Source: an uncultured Eudoraea sp. (GTDB taxonomy: Bacteria > Bacteroidota > Bacteroidia > Flavobacteriales > Flavobacteriaceae). Taken from it: DNA of 64,000 nt. Under the pieces are notes generated by a model. That model worked only from the letters and a program-made list of their open reading frames with translations, was not told the origin of the DNA and searched no databases. A program made the translations under genes and the position numbers. Of this stretch, positions 1 to 8,649 are shown piece by piece. Location of the stretch: positions 1-64,000 of the forward strand of contig NZ_CANLGX010000007.1 of the NCBI RefSeq assembly GCF_947490415.1, given 5' to 3'. Position 1 is the stretch's first letter; every line of letters starts with the position of its first letter.

Positions 1-185
1 ATGCGCTGTTAAAAGCACTTGAAGAAATTAAAAAAGTACAGCAGGGACTGCAAGAGGGTTTATCGGGAGATCTTTTAACTATTGATATCCGGCAGGCACT
101 TTATCATTTTGGGGAAATCACCGGTGAGATCACCAACGACGACCTTTTAGGGAATATTTTTGCGAATTTTTGTATCGGGAAATAA
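1..185 (+). CDS. mnmE: tRNA modification GTPase MnmE, C-terminal end (partial)
   Basis: The reading frame runs in from before the window and stops with TAA at 183-185; whole codons start at base 3. The visible 60 residues end in DLLGNIFANFCIGK, the hallmark C-terminus of MnmE (TrmE), whose last Cys (CIGK) takes part in tRNA wobble-uridine modification together with MnmG. The preceding residues (LLTIDIRQALYHFGEITGE) match the C-terminal helical domain. Only the tail is present, so the GTPase domain cannot be inspected. It is a housekeeping gene that marks the left edge of the polysaccharide locus. Confidence 0.95.
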   Translation, partial: ALLKALEEIKKVQQGLQEGLSGDLLTIDIRQALYHFGEITGEITNDDLLGNIFANFCIGK

Positions 186-248
186 CCCAAATTTAGATAG
201 GTATATTATTTAGAAATATTGTTTTGTAGTTACAAGCTATCTAACAAT

Positions 249-1346
249 TTAGGTTAGAACTCCATTTTTTGTTTTGACTAAATCTGTTTTGATTTCATTT
301 TCTTTCTGGACGTCCAATTTCTTTCTGGCAGAAAAAACATAAATAAACTCATACACCTGATGTACCTGCATATCTTCAAGTTCTTCCGGGAGTAAGTCAA
401 CAGGGCTTCCTGCAAGAGTATTGTAACAGGCAAACACCTTTTTATAATACACATGTTCTAACCATGTAGCCTCTGGATACTCTTGTTCATCTAAAATAAG
501 GATTTTTCCACCTTTTTTGGTCACTCTAATCATTTCTTTCAGAGCGCTTTTTGTATCAGCAAATCCATTAAATGCCCCATAATTTGTACAAATATCAAAT
601 GTCCCGGATTTAAAAGGAAGATTGGTGGCATCAGCCAGAATGAAATCTACAGGAGCCTTCTGTTTAACCATTAAATCCCTTCCCTGTACAATCATACCCG
701 CAGAAAGGTCAACCGCCGTGTAATCTGCATTCAGATTCATATAACCACGTCTATAAAGTGCTTGACCAGTGCCACTGGCAATATCAAGCATTTTTATTCT
801 TTTATCTGACTCCAGATATTCTTTTAGAAACTCATCGTGGACAGAAGAGATACTTTTTTTAGGTACAAAACTACGAATCGAAACTATAATTTTTATAGGT
901 ATCGCAAGCAAAAGCAAATATGCATATCGCTGTTGTTTTGAAAACACAAAAATGAAAATCACCAAAGCCGCAAATAATAAAAAATCTTTGATTGTTACAT
1001 TTTCAATGCCACGAAATGCTATCAAATCTATCACATTATACACCATGAAAATAAAGGAAAATACTAATAAAAAATATACAAGCCAGTGTTTCAAAGATAT
1101 TTTTATTGGTCTAACCGGAAGCATAAAGAAAGGATTCCAAAAATTATAAAACCATGCCATGTATTTATAAACTTTATCTCTAAGTCCCTTATCTGTCATA
1201 CCAAGTGATTCTTCTAAATAAAGTTTAGGGATACCACTTACACAAGAATATTTCTCACCGCATTCACTGCACATCCAGAAAGTTTGGTAACGAACATTAA
1301 CACTATTTTTTTTACAAGAGGGACATATAACGTTTGATTCTACCAT
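249..1346 (-). CDS. Zinc-ribbon, membrane-anchored SAM-dependent methyltransferase
   Basis: The protein has an N-terminal zinc-ribbon-like segment with two CxxC pairs (CPSC and CSEC) followed by the CVSGIPKL motif seen in Trm112/RlmA-type zinc modules. A hydrophobic middle (roughly residues 60-150) contains two or three membrane segments. The C-terminal part is a class I methyltransferase domain with SAM motif I LDIASGTGQ and the downstream motif NYGAFNGF. The substrate is unknown; the family includes methyltransferases of small lipophilic or quinone-like compounds. The ORF track starts at a TTG (1355); the ATG at 1346 (MVESNVICPSC) is preferred because it keeps the zinc ribbon and is the only nearby ATG. 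It converges on mnmE and is divergent from ppdK. Confidence 0.75.
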   Translation of the reverse strand: MVESNVICPSCKKNSVNVRYQTFWMCSECGEKYSCVSGIPKLYLEESLGMTDKGLRDKVYKYMAWFYNFWNPFFMLPVRPIKISLKHWLVYFLLVFSFIFMVYNVIDLIAFRGIENVTIKDFLLFAALVIFIFVFSKQQRYAYLLLLAIPIKIIVSIRSFVPKKSISSVHDEFLKEYLESDKRIKMLDIASGTGQALYRRGYMNLNADYTAVDLSAGMIVQGRDLMVKQKAPVDFILADATNLPFKSGTFDICTNYGAFNGFADTKSALKEMIRVTKKGGKILILDEQEYPEATWLEHVYYKKVFACYNTLAGSPVDLLPEELEDMQVHQVYEFIYVFSARKKLDVQKENEIKTDLVKTKNGVLT

Positions 1347-1355
1347 GTTAAACAA

Positions 1356-1802
1356 TCATTAAATTAAAAATTAGTTTTTCCTTCACAAAGCATTTCGCGT
1401 TACCCAATAAAATCACCTTCAGATGTTTTGATTTTAGCCTATCTCCGGGGTGGTCACTATTGGTAATATGAAACTGTGAACTCAATTTATCGCTTGTAAA
1501 TGTTTAGAGTAAAATTACGTAATACTAAGGGTAGTTTTGTAACATTTCCGACCAATAATACTTATTTAGGATAAAAAGACTTTTTTTGATCAATTCTGTG
1601 CGCATAAATTTAGCTGAATCATTATTAGAGGTGAGATTTTTACACCTTAGGTATAAAATACCTTTCAAGTATCACAACCCAAATATTTTGTAACATTAAT
1701 TACATAAGTGATGCTATTTCCAGATATATGATATATGTCATAAAATCGGAGCCATAATGAGATTAATTTCGGTGTTGAATAATATTTAAAAAGAATTTTT
1801 CC
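1356..1802. other. Intergenic region with two small hairpins upstream of ppdK
   Basis: This 447-base AT-rich stretch lies between the divergent methyltransferase and ppdK genes and must hold both promoters. I see no coding potential. Two adjacent inverted repeats are visible: AGGTG at 1629-1633 with CACCT at 1643-1647, and a perfect AGGTAT-AAA-ATACCT hairpin at 1649-1663, about 140 bases before the ppdK start. They could be an operator or part of a leader; neither has a T-run that would make it a clear terminator. Confidence 0.4.
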
Positions 1803-4523
1803 ATGGAAACGATATCCGAAGTAAAAACAAGAGTCTACAGGTTTGGAAATAAAGAAGCAGATGGCAACAGTAAAATGAAAAACCTGTTAGGTGGCAAGGG
1901 CGCCAATCTTGCAGAAATGAGTGCAATTGGCATTCCCGTGCCACCCGGATTTACTATCACTACTGAGGTTTGTACCGAATATAATGAACTGGGCAAAAAT
2001 AAGGTTGTTCAAATCATTAAGGAAGAAGTCAAGCAGTCTGTTAAATATCTCGAAGGGATTATGGGGACAAAATTTGGAGATGCTCAAAATCCTTTATTGA
2101 TTTCAGTACGTTCAGGGGCCCGTGTTTCTATGCCCGGGATGATGGATACCGTACTGAACCTTGGACTTAATGACGAGGTGATAGCCGGATTGGTGGAAAA
2201 AACAAAAAATGAACGCTTCGCCTGGGATTCTTATCGACGTTTTATTCAAATGTACGGCGGGGTTGTACTTGGTATGAAACCGGAAACCAAAGAAGACATA
2301 GATCCGTTTGAGGAAATCATGGAACATCTTAAAGATAAGCGAAATATAGAATTAGACACCCAGTTTACTGTACAGGATTTAAAGGATTTGGTTTATGACT
2401 TCAAAGATGCGGTAAAAAAACAAACGGGTCACGATTTTCCTTTGGATCCCTGGGATCAGTTATGGGGCGCCATTATGGCTGTATTCGATAGCTGGAATGG
2501 CGACAGAGCCATTTATTACAGGAAAATGCATGGCTACCCAGCAGACTGGGGTACAGCTGTTAATGTCCAGGCTATGGTATACGGGAATATGGGTAATAAT
2601 TCCGGAACCGGGGTATGCTTTACCAGAGATGCAGGAACCGGGGAGAACGTCTTTAATGGGGAATATCTCATAAACGCGCAGGGAGAAGATGTAGTCGCAG
2701 GTGTCCGTACACCACAGCAAATAACCAAATTAGGTTCTGAACGCTGGGCCTTACTGGCGCAAGTAAAAGAAGCCGAAAGGGCTACTAATTATCCTTCTTT
2801 AGAAGAGCTAATGCCATCTATCTTCTCCGAACTGAATGGCTACCAGGAAAAACTGGAAAAACATTACCGCGATATGCAAGATATGGAGTTTACCATTCAG
2901 GAAGGGAAACTATGGATCCTGCAAACCAGAAATGGCAAAAGAACCGGGGCTGCCATGGTTAAAATTGCAATTGATCTTCTTAAAGAAGGCCTGCTTGATG
3001 AAAAAGAGGCGTTGATGCGCATAGAACCCAATAAACTGGATGAATTACTACACCCTGTATTTGACCCCAGCGGATTAAACAAAGATGATATTATAGCACA
3101 GGGCTTACCTGCCTCACCGGGAGCTGCTACCGGCCAGATTGTATTTTTTGCAGATGAAGCAGATAAATACAAGTATACCATACTTACGCGAATAGAGACT
3201 TCCCCTGAGGACCTGGAAGGTATGAACATTGCCAGAGGGATCCTCACAGCCAGGGGTGGGATGACATCTCACGCAGCCGTGGTAGCGCGTGGCATGGGTA
3301 AATGCTGTGTTTCCGGAGCGGGCGCACTAAAAATTGATTATAAAAATAGAGTTTTAAGAGTTGATGATAAAGAATACCATGAAGGAGATTGGATTTCATT
3401 AAATGGTTCTACGGGTAATATCATTGAAGGTAAAGTACCTACCATGGAGCCCGAGCTAAGTGGTGAATTTGGGGAAATCATGAAGTTATCTGATAAGTAC
3501 AGGACTATGAAAGTTCGTACTAATGCAGACACGCCTAAAGATGCCAAAGCAGCTCGTAATTTTGGTGCTGAAGGTATAGGACTTACCAGGACCGAGCATA
3601 TGTTTTTTGAAGTAGACAGGATAAGGGCCATGAGGGAAATGATTTTGGCCGATACCATAAAGGGTAGAAAAGTGGCTCTTAAAGAGCTCCTCCCTATGCA
3701 ACGTTCAGATTTTGAAGGAATCTTTGAAGCTATGCAGGGATTGCCGGTTACTATTCGTTTGCTGGATCCGCCATTACATGAATTCGTTCCTCACCAATTG
3801 GCTACTCAAAAAGAACTGGCGGAGGATCTTCATATTTCTCTGGCTTCAGTAAAAAATAAAGTGTCAGAGCTTCATGAATTTAACCCAATGCTGGGTCACA
3901 GAGGATGCCGTTTGGGAATTACCTATCCGGAAATAACCGAAATGCAGACCCGTGCAATCATTGAAGCCGCTTTAAATTTAAAAGAAAAGGGAATTGAAGT
4001 TATCCCCGAAATAATGGTGCCTCTTGTTGGTACGGTTAATGAATTTGTCGCCCAGGAAAATGTAATCAGATCTACAGCGCAAAGAGTATTTAAAGAACGA
4101 AAAGATACGGTAGAATATCTGGTAGGGACAATGATTGAAATTCCGCGTGCAGCACTTATGGCAGACCAAATTGCCGAACACGCTGATTTCTTTTCATTTG
4201 GCACAAACGACCTTACTCAAATGACTTACGGCTATTCCAGAGATGATGCCGGTTCCTTTCTTGGGATCTATATGAAAGAAGGAATACTAACCTCCGATCC
4301 TTTTGAAGTACTGGATCAGGAAGGAGTAGGACAACTAGTAGCTATGGGAACAGAAAGGGGTAGAAAAACAAAACCTAATTTAAAGGTAGGTATTTGTGGA
4401 GAACATGGTGGCGAGCCGAGTTCAGTTGAATTCTGTAATCGAATTGGATTAAATTATGTAAGTTGTTCCCCGTTTAGAGTCCCTATTGCAAGGATTGCTG
4501 CAGCCCAGGCAGCTATTTCTTAG
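1803..4523 (+). CDS. ppdK: Pyruvate, phosphate dikinase
   Basis: PPDK interconverts pyruvate + ATP + Pi and PEP + AMP + PPi, in gluconeogenesis or glycolysis. All three domains are visible. The N-terminal ATP-binding domain begins with KNLLGGKGANLAEM (about residue 27) and PVPPGF. The central phosphohistidine domain carries GGMTSHAAVVARGMGKCC with the catalytic His near residue 490. The C-terminal PEP/pyruvate TIM barrel has EIMVPLVG, FGTNDLTQM and the catalytic Cys near residue 865 in GICGEHGG. At 906 residues it has the usual length. It stands alone on the plus strand and has no obvious link to the polysaccharide genes. The many short ORFs opposite it are antisense shadows. Confidence 0.97.
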   Translation: METISEVKTRVYRFGNKEADGNSKMKNLLGGKGANLAEMSAIGIPVPPGFTITTEVCTEYNELGKNKVVQIIKEEVKQSVKYLEGIMGTKFGDAQNPLLISVRSGARVSMPGMMDTVLNLGLNDEVIAGLVEKTKNERFAWDSYRRFIQMYGGVVLGMKPETKEDIDPFEEIMEHLKDKRNIELDTQFTVQDLKDLVYDFKDAVKKQTGHDFPLDPWDQLWGAIMAVFDSWNGDRAIYYRKMHGYPADWGTAVNVQAMVYGNMGNNSGTGVCFTRDAGTGENVFNGEYLINAQGEDVVAGVRTPQQITKLGSERWALLAQVKEAERATNYPSLEELMPSIFSELNGYQEKLEKHYRDMQDMEFTIQEGKLWILQTRNGKRTGAAMVKIAIDLLKEGLLDEKEALMRIEPNKLDELLHPVFDPSGLNKDDIIAQGLPASPGAATGQIVFFADEADKYKYTILTRIETSPEDLEGMNIARGILTARGGMTSHAAVVARGMGKCCVSGAGALKIDYKNRVLRVDDKEYHEGDWISLNGSTGNIIEGKVPTMEPELSGEFGEIMKLSDKYRTMKVRTNADTPKDAKAARNFGAEGIGLTRTEHMFFEVDRIRAMREMILADTIKGRKVALKELLPMQRSDFEGIFEAMQGLPVTIRLLDPPLHEFVPHQLATQKELAEDLHISLASVKNKVSELHEFNPMLGHRGCRLGITYPEITEMQTRAIIEAALNLKEKGIEVIPEIMVPLVGTVNEFVAQENVIRSTAQRVFKERKDTVEYLVGTMIEIPRAALMADQIAEHADFFSFGTNDLTQMTYGYSRDDAGSFLGIYMKEGILTSDPFEVLDQEGVGQLVAMGTERGRKTKPNLKVGICGEHGGEPSSVEFCNRIGLNYVSCSPFRVPIARIAAAQAAIS

Positions 4524-4629
4524 GCAACAGAAATTGGCTTGACATACTATTCAGTGAGACTAATTAGTATTGATGTATGTGATTGTTTTTATGCATTAAA
4601 CACTATTTTTGTGCTGATAATAGAATCGT

Positions 4630-5370
4630 ATGTTTCATATTTTTAGTAAGAAAAAATATCTGGTAGATTATCTGCATAATTTTGTGGATATCCACAACCA
4701 CATTCTTCCGGGTATAGATGATGGAGCTAAGAATGTGCAGGAATCAATAGACCTGATTCGTGGCTTTAAGGAGCTTGGTATAACTAACCTGGTTGCCACT
4801 CCTCATATCATGAGTAATTTATACCCAAATACTAAAGAAACCATCACTAGCTCGTTAGATCTGTTAACTAATGAGTTGTTAGCAAACGATTTAAAAGACA
4901 TCTCCATTGAGGCCTCTGCTGAACATATGATAGATGACAGTTTCGAAGAGCTACTTGAGCAAGGCGAAGTAATGTCTATGAGAAAGCAGTATTTATTGGT
5001 TGAAATGTCCTATTTACAGCCTTCAATTAATTTTGATGACGCCATAAAAAGTATTATGAAAAAAGGCTTTTTTCCTATTCTGGCACATCCTGAACGTTAT
5101 GGGTATTGGCATACCAATAAAGCTAATTATTCAAAGTATAAAAAAAAAGGAGTTCAATATCAGCTTAACCTTTTATCCTTAAGTGATTATTATGGGCCTG
5201 AAGTACAGAGGATGGCCTTATATCTATTAGATCATGGCCTGATTGACTATATTGCTACAGACATACACCGTAGGGAACAGATAGAATTTTTAAAGGAAAT
5301 AAAAATTAATGCTGGTGTTTCAGAAAGTATTATACCTTTAATAAACAATACTATTAATCAATTTTATTAA
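4630..5370 (+). CDS. CpsB/YwqE-type tyrosine-protein phosphatase (PHP domain)
   Basis: This is a PHP-fold metal-dependent phosphatase. DIHNHILPGIDDGAKN at residues 20-35 supplies metal-binding histidines, and ATPHIM, EMSY and AHPERYG (the HPER motif) follow, as in CpsB/CapC/YwqE. Members of this family dephosphorylate the tyrosine-rich tail of Wzc/CpsD-type autokinases and so control chain length and export. It is convergent with the autokinase gene, with only 5 bases between the two stop codons, which fits a kinase/phosphatase pair. Length (246 aa) is typical. It marks the left start of the polysaccharide locus. Confidence 0.9.
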   Translation: MFHIFSKKKYLVDYLHNFVDIHNHILPGIDDGAKNVQESIDLIRGFKELGITNLVATPHIMSNLYPNTKETITSSLDLLTNELLANDLKDISIEASAEHMIDDSFEELLEQGEVMSMRKQYLLVEMSYLQPSINFDDAIKSIMKKGFFPILAHPERYGYWHTNKANYSKYKKKGVQYQLNLLSLSDYYGPEVQRMALYLLDHGLIDYIATDIHRREQIEFLKEIKINAGVSESIIPLINNTINQFY

Positions 5371-5375
5371 GTATA

Positions 5376-7760
5376 CTAAAAGCGCCACCATTTTTTCACC
5401 GACTTTCCATAGCCATATCCGTATCTGCCGCCATAACCGAGGTTAGAGGACTTCACATCATTTACTATAAATGAAAGTCCTTTAAGTTTCCCTTCCTTGT
5501 ACAATTTCAATGGAAAATCTAATACCTTTAATTCCGTTACCCCGGCTCTGGTTACATAAAGTATTTGATCCGCATATTCACTTATGAGCAATGTATCTGA
5601 AACTACCATAAGAGGCGCAGTATCGACTATGACATAATCATAATCAAGTTTAACGATTTCCAATAATTCAGACATGCGATCACTCATCAAAAGGTCTGCA
5701 GGGTTAGGGGGTATTTTACCGGAGTAGATAATATCAATGGTATGGTCATAAACCAACATCGAAGAAATAATATCTTTATGGCCCAGATTCGTGTCCACCA
5801 AATACTCAGTGAGTCCCTTATTTTCCTTATTCCGGAATGGATTGCCCAATTTATCAACGTGCTTTCCTGAATAAAATTGGTAAATCTTCGGATTACGTAT
5901 ATCTGCGCCAATCAATAATACTTTTTTATTGGTGTTTGCAAAAATCATGGCCAGATTGGAAGCTATAAATGTCTTCCCCTCCCCGGGTACACTGGACGTA
6001 ACAAAAATGATATTCCCTTTTGAAGCATTCTTTTTTGATTTAATCACATAATCCAGGTTGGTTCTTAAAATACGCAGGGATTCCGCTAAAACAGTTCGCT
6101 CACTACTTTTAACCAGCGTATTTTCCTTTTTGGATAATTTGGGTAATTCGGCCAAAACAGGAATTGAACCCACACGTTTCTCGAGGTCAACCTTATTATG
6201 CACTTTATTATCCAACAACTGATTAACATAAATAAACGAAAAAGGAAGCAGCGTTCCAAAAATCATAGATGCCAGAAGAATTATCGGTATTTTAGGTGAG
6301 ACTGGATCTTCACTAGTCGAATAGGCTCGATCAATAATTTTAGATTTAGGGGCAGTAGAAGCAAATGTAATTTGAGATTCCTCTCGCTTTTGTAATAAAT
6401 ATAAATACAAGGCTTCCGTAGTTTGTTGTTGCCTGGTTATGTCCCTCAAAGCCCTTTCATTTCCCGGAGCGGCATAAATCCTTGCATTTATTGAGGAAAG
6501 CTGACTGCTTAGGTTATTTACCTGCAAATTCAGGTTATTGGTCATACTATTTAAACTGGATTGCAGGTTTCTTCTCAATCCCTGGAGTTGCTGATTCAGA
6601 TTTACAATAATCGGATTCTTCTCATTTGAACTCTTTAACAAACGATTTCGCTCAAGGACCAATTCGTTATAGCGAGCGGTGGTATTGGCTATAGATGCAT
6701 CACTTAAACCAATATTTGAAGGCAGCACTTCATAACCGTTTTGGTTATCCACAATATCCTTCATAGATGCAGCAATATTCAATTGAATAGTGGTATTTTG
6801 TAATTCCTGCCGGTTAGCAGCTCCCACATTTAAATTAATGTTCGACTGTGATGCCACATCCGTGATTCCTCTCCCCTCTTTAAAATCTTCGGCATTTTGA
6901 TCAACACTAGACAAGTCACCGTAAATATCTGAGATACGCTCATTTATAAATTCTGACGTTCTATCAGCAATATCCTTTTTATCCTGAATAGCGTTTCGAT
7001 TATATATGTAAACTAACGTATTAAGGATATCTATTGCTTTATTCTTAACGGGATTCTCAAGTGAAAGTGTTACAATATTGGATTGTTCGTTAGATAATCC
7101 GATTAGCATTTTAGCTTGATAATTTTGGGCTACACTCCCAATCGGATTTATATATATCTGATATTCACGTCCCACATATTTATTCATTTGTGTTTCGTTA
7201 GGTATCAAAACAAATTCCCCAATAGTAGAGTTTATTGTATTTCCAAATCCATAATTCTTAATCGTTACGTCCTCCCCTTCTCTAAAAGAAAAATCTGTTT
7301 CCGTGAGAATCTCAATATGAAATTTAGTCTTAGCTATAAAGACAAGGGAGTCCGGAATCAAAAAATTAATTTTAAAAGGCGGATCTTCATAAATCTCGGT
7401 ATCTTGAATATTCCCCTTTGCCATTATTCTTGTATTTAATCCCAAATACTTCACTACTTCGATTAAATTTGACCTGGATCCCAGAATTTCAATTTCATCC
7501 TCAGCAAGAGTATTTGCTCCGGTTAACATTCCCAAATCGCTAAAAGTACTTAAATCTGCACTGGCATTTTGATCCTCTATAATCTGTATTTTAGCTTGCA
7601 CTGCAAATAATGGGGTAGTATATCTTATATAAATTATGGCTAAGGATAGTGCTAAAAACAAAGAAAAAACAAACCATTTCCAATTTTTGAGAAATGGCTT
7701 TAATAATTCTTTATAATCTTCTTTTTTATGATTTGAAAAACTTGAATAATTAGATTCCAT
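5376..7760 (-). CDS. wzc: Polysaccharide co-polymerase and tyrosine autokinase (Wzc/BY-kinase)
   Basis: This inner-membrane protein combines a Wzz-type chain-length domain with a cytoplasmic bacterial tyrosine kinase. Membrane segments lie near residues 30-50 (VFSLFLALSLAIIYIRY) and about 490-515. The long periplasmic middle is rich in coiled coil (NNLNLQVNNLSSQLSS). The kinase domain has Walker A VPGEGKT (Lys near 596), Walker A' VLLIGADIRNP and Walker B YVIVDTAPL. The C-terminus has a tyrosine cluster (YGGRYGYGYG), the expected autophosphorylation site. Length 794 aa is normal. It is followed in the minus direction after wza and capD and faces the CpsB phosphatase. Its role is control of polymer length and of Wza-dependent export. 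Confidence 0.94.
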   Translation of the reverse strand: MESNYSSFSNHKKEDYKELLKPFLKNWKWFVFSLFLALSLAIIYIRYTTPLFAVQAKIQIIEDQNASADLSTFSDLGMLTGANTLAEDEIEILGSRSNLIEVVKYLGLNTRIMAKGNIQDTEIYEDPPFKINFLIPDSLVFIAKTKFHIEILTETDFSFREGEDVTIKNYGFGNTINSTIGEFVLIPNETQMNKYVGREYQIYINPIGSVAQNYQAKMLIGLSNEQSNIVTLSLENPVKNKAIDILNTLVYIYNRNAIQDKKDIADRTSEFINERISDIYGDLSSVDQNAEDFKEGRGITDVASQSNINLNVGAANRQELQNTTIQLNIAASMKDIVDNQNGYEVLPSNIGLSDASIANTTARYNELVLERNRLLKSSNEKNPIIVNLNQQLQGLRRNLQSSLNSMTNNLNLQVNNLSSQLSSINARIYAAPGNERALRDITRQQQTTEALYLYLLQKREESQITFASTAPKSKIIDRAYSTSEDPVSPKIPIILLASMIFGTLLPFSFIYVNQLLDNKVHNKVDLEKRVGSIPVLAELPKLSKKENTLVKSSERTVLAESLRILRTNLDYVIKSKKNASKGNIIFVTSSVPGEGKTFIASNLAMIFANTNKKVLLIGADIRNPKIYQFYSGKHVDKLGNPFRNKENKGLTEYLVDTNLGHKDIISSMLVYDHTIDIIYSGKIPPNPADLLMSDRMSELLEIVKLDYDYVIVDTAPLMVVSDTLLISEYADQILYVTRAGVTELKVLDFPLKLYKEGKLKGLSFIVNDVKSSNLGYGGRYGYGYGKSVKKWWRF

Positions 7761-7804
7761 TAAATTTGGGCTAAGCTTAAAATTTTTAAAAAACGACTTA
7801 ATTA

Positions 7805-8611
7805 TTAATTACGGGTTAGTACTATTACAGTAGAACTAACTAACAAGGTGAAGAGGGTTAAATATACCGGTAACAATGGATCTATAGTACTTTCTTTCCT
7901 ACCTTGTTTGTTGGGTTCTACGTATACAACATCATTCTGGGTGAGGTAATAAACCGGAGATTTCGTCAGTTCTTTGGAAGTAAGGTCAATACGTGTATAA
8001 ACTTTGGTGCCCTCAAAGGATCTGATTACTAAAACATTATCGCGAACAGCCCGCAAAGACATGTCACCGGCAAGACCGAGTGCTTCCATTATAGTAATCT
8101 GTTCACTAATTACCTGATAAGAGCCAGGGCGAGTAACTTCCCCCAAAATTGTTACTTTAAAATTACGTAATCGTATATTAATAATAGGGTCTTTCAGATA
8201 ATCCGATAGAAGATCCCGAAGCATATTTCGCAATTCATCCGGAGATAAACCCGAAATCTTGATTTTACCAATTACCGGGAAATCTATCATTCCATCCTGA
8301 TCTACAAGATAATCTACCTGCTCTAACCTACCACTACCGCCACTAATACCAGGAATGCTTTCATTTGCTCCTCTGATTAGATTAAATGGTACACTTGCTT
8401 CCGGATCCAGAGAAGATACATAAATAGATACCAGGTCATCTACTTTAAATTTCGTTGCAGTCTTATTGTTGTCTACCAGGGTTTCGAAATTACTGGCATC
8501 CTGAAAATATACAATATCCTCTCTCTTTGCAGATCCACAAGAAGAAAGAATGAAAATGACTAACATCAACAAAATAATGGTAAAACTCGAATAGCAATTT
8601 TTAAAACTCAT
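7805..8611 (-). CDS. wza: Polysaccharide export outer-membrane lipoprotein (Wza family)
   Basis: A lipoprotein signal ends in LSSC with the lipid-modified Cys at residue 25. The Poly_export domain follows (YLVDQDGMIDFPVIGKIKI, around residues 100-120), then an SLBB-like segment (VTILGEVTRPGSYQV). A C-terminal hydrophobic helix (LTLFTLLVSSTVIVLTR) resembles the outer-membrane helix of Wza. At 268 aa it is a short Wza, as is usual in Bacteroidota. It lies 44 bases upstream of wzc on the same strand, and the two very likely form one trans-envelope export machine. Confidence 0.92.
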   Translation of the reverse strand: MSFKNCYSSFTIILLMLVIFILSSCGSAKREDIVYFQDASNFETLVDNNKTATKFKVDDLVSIYVSSLDPEASVPFNLIRGANESIPGISGGSGRLEQVDYLVDQDGMIDFPVIGKIKISGLSPDELRNMLRDLLSDYLKDPIINIRLRNFKVTILGEVTRPGSYQVISEQITIMEALGLAGDMSLRAVRDNVLVIRSFEGTKVYTRIDLTSKELTKSPVYYLTQNDVVYVEPNKQGRKESTIDPLLPVYLTLFTLLVSSTVIVLTRN

Positions 8612-8649
8612 GATTATAAAGGTTGATTTTTTACAAGTATACTGAAAAA

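Noticed and set aside
769-1149. 126-aa plus-strand ORF
   Set aside because: It lies opposite the methyltransferase gene and has no family-like sequence.
1887-4204. Several minus-strand ORFs of 66-116 aa inside ppdK
   Set aside because: They are antisense shadows of a strongly conserved gene, with no recognisable motifs.
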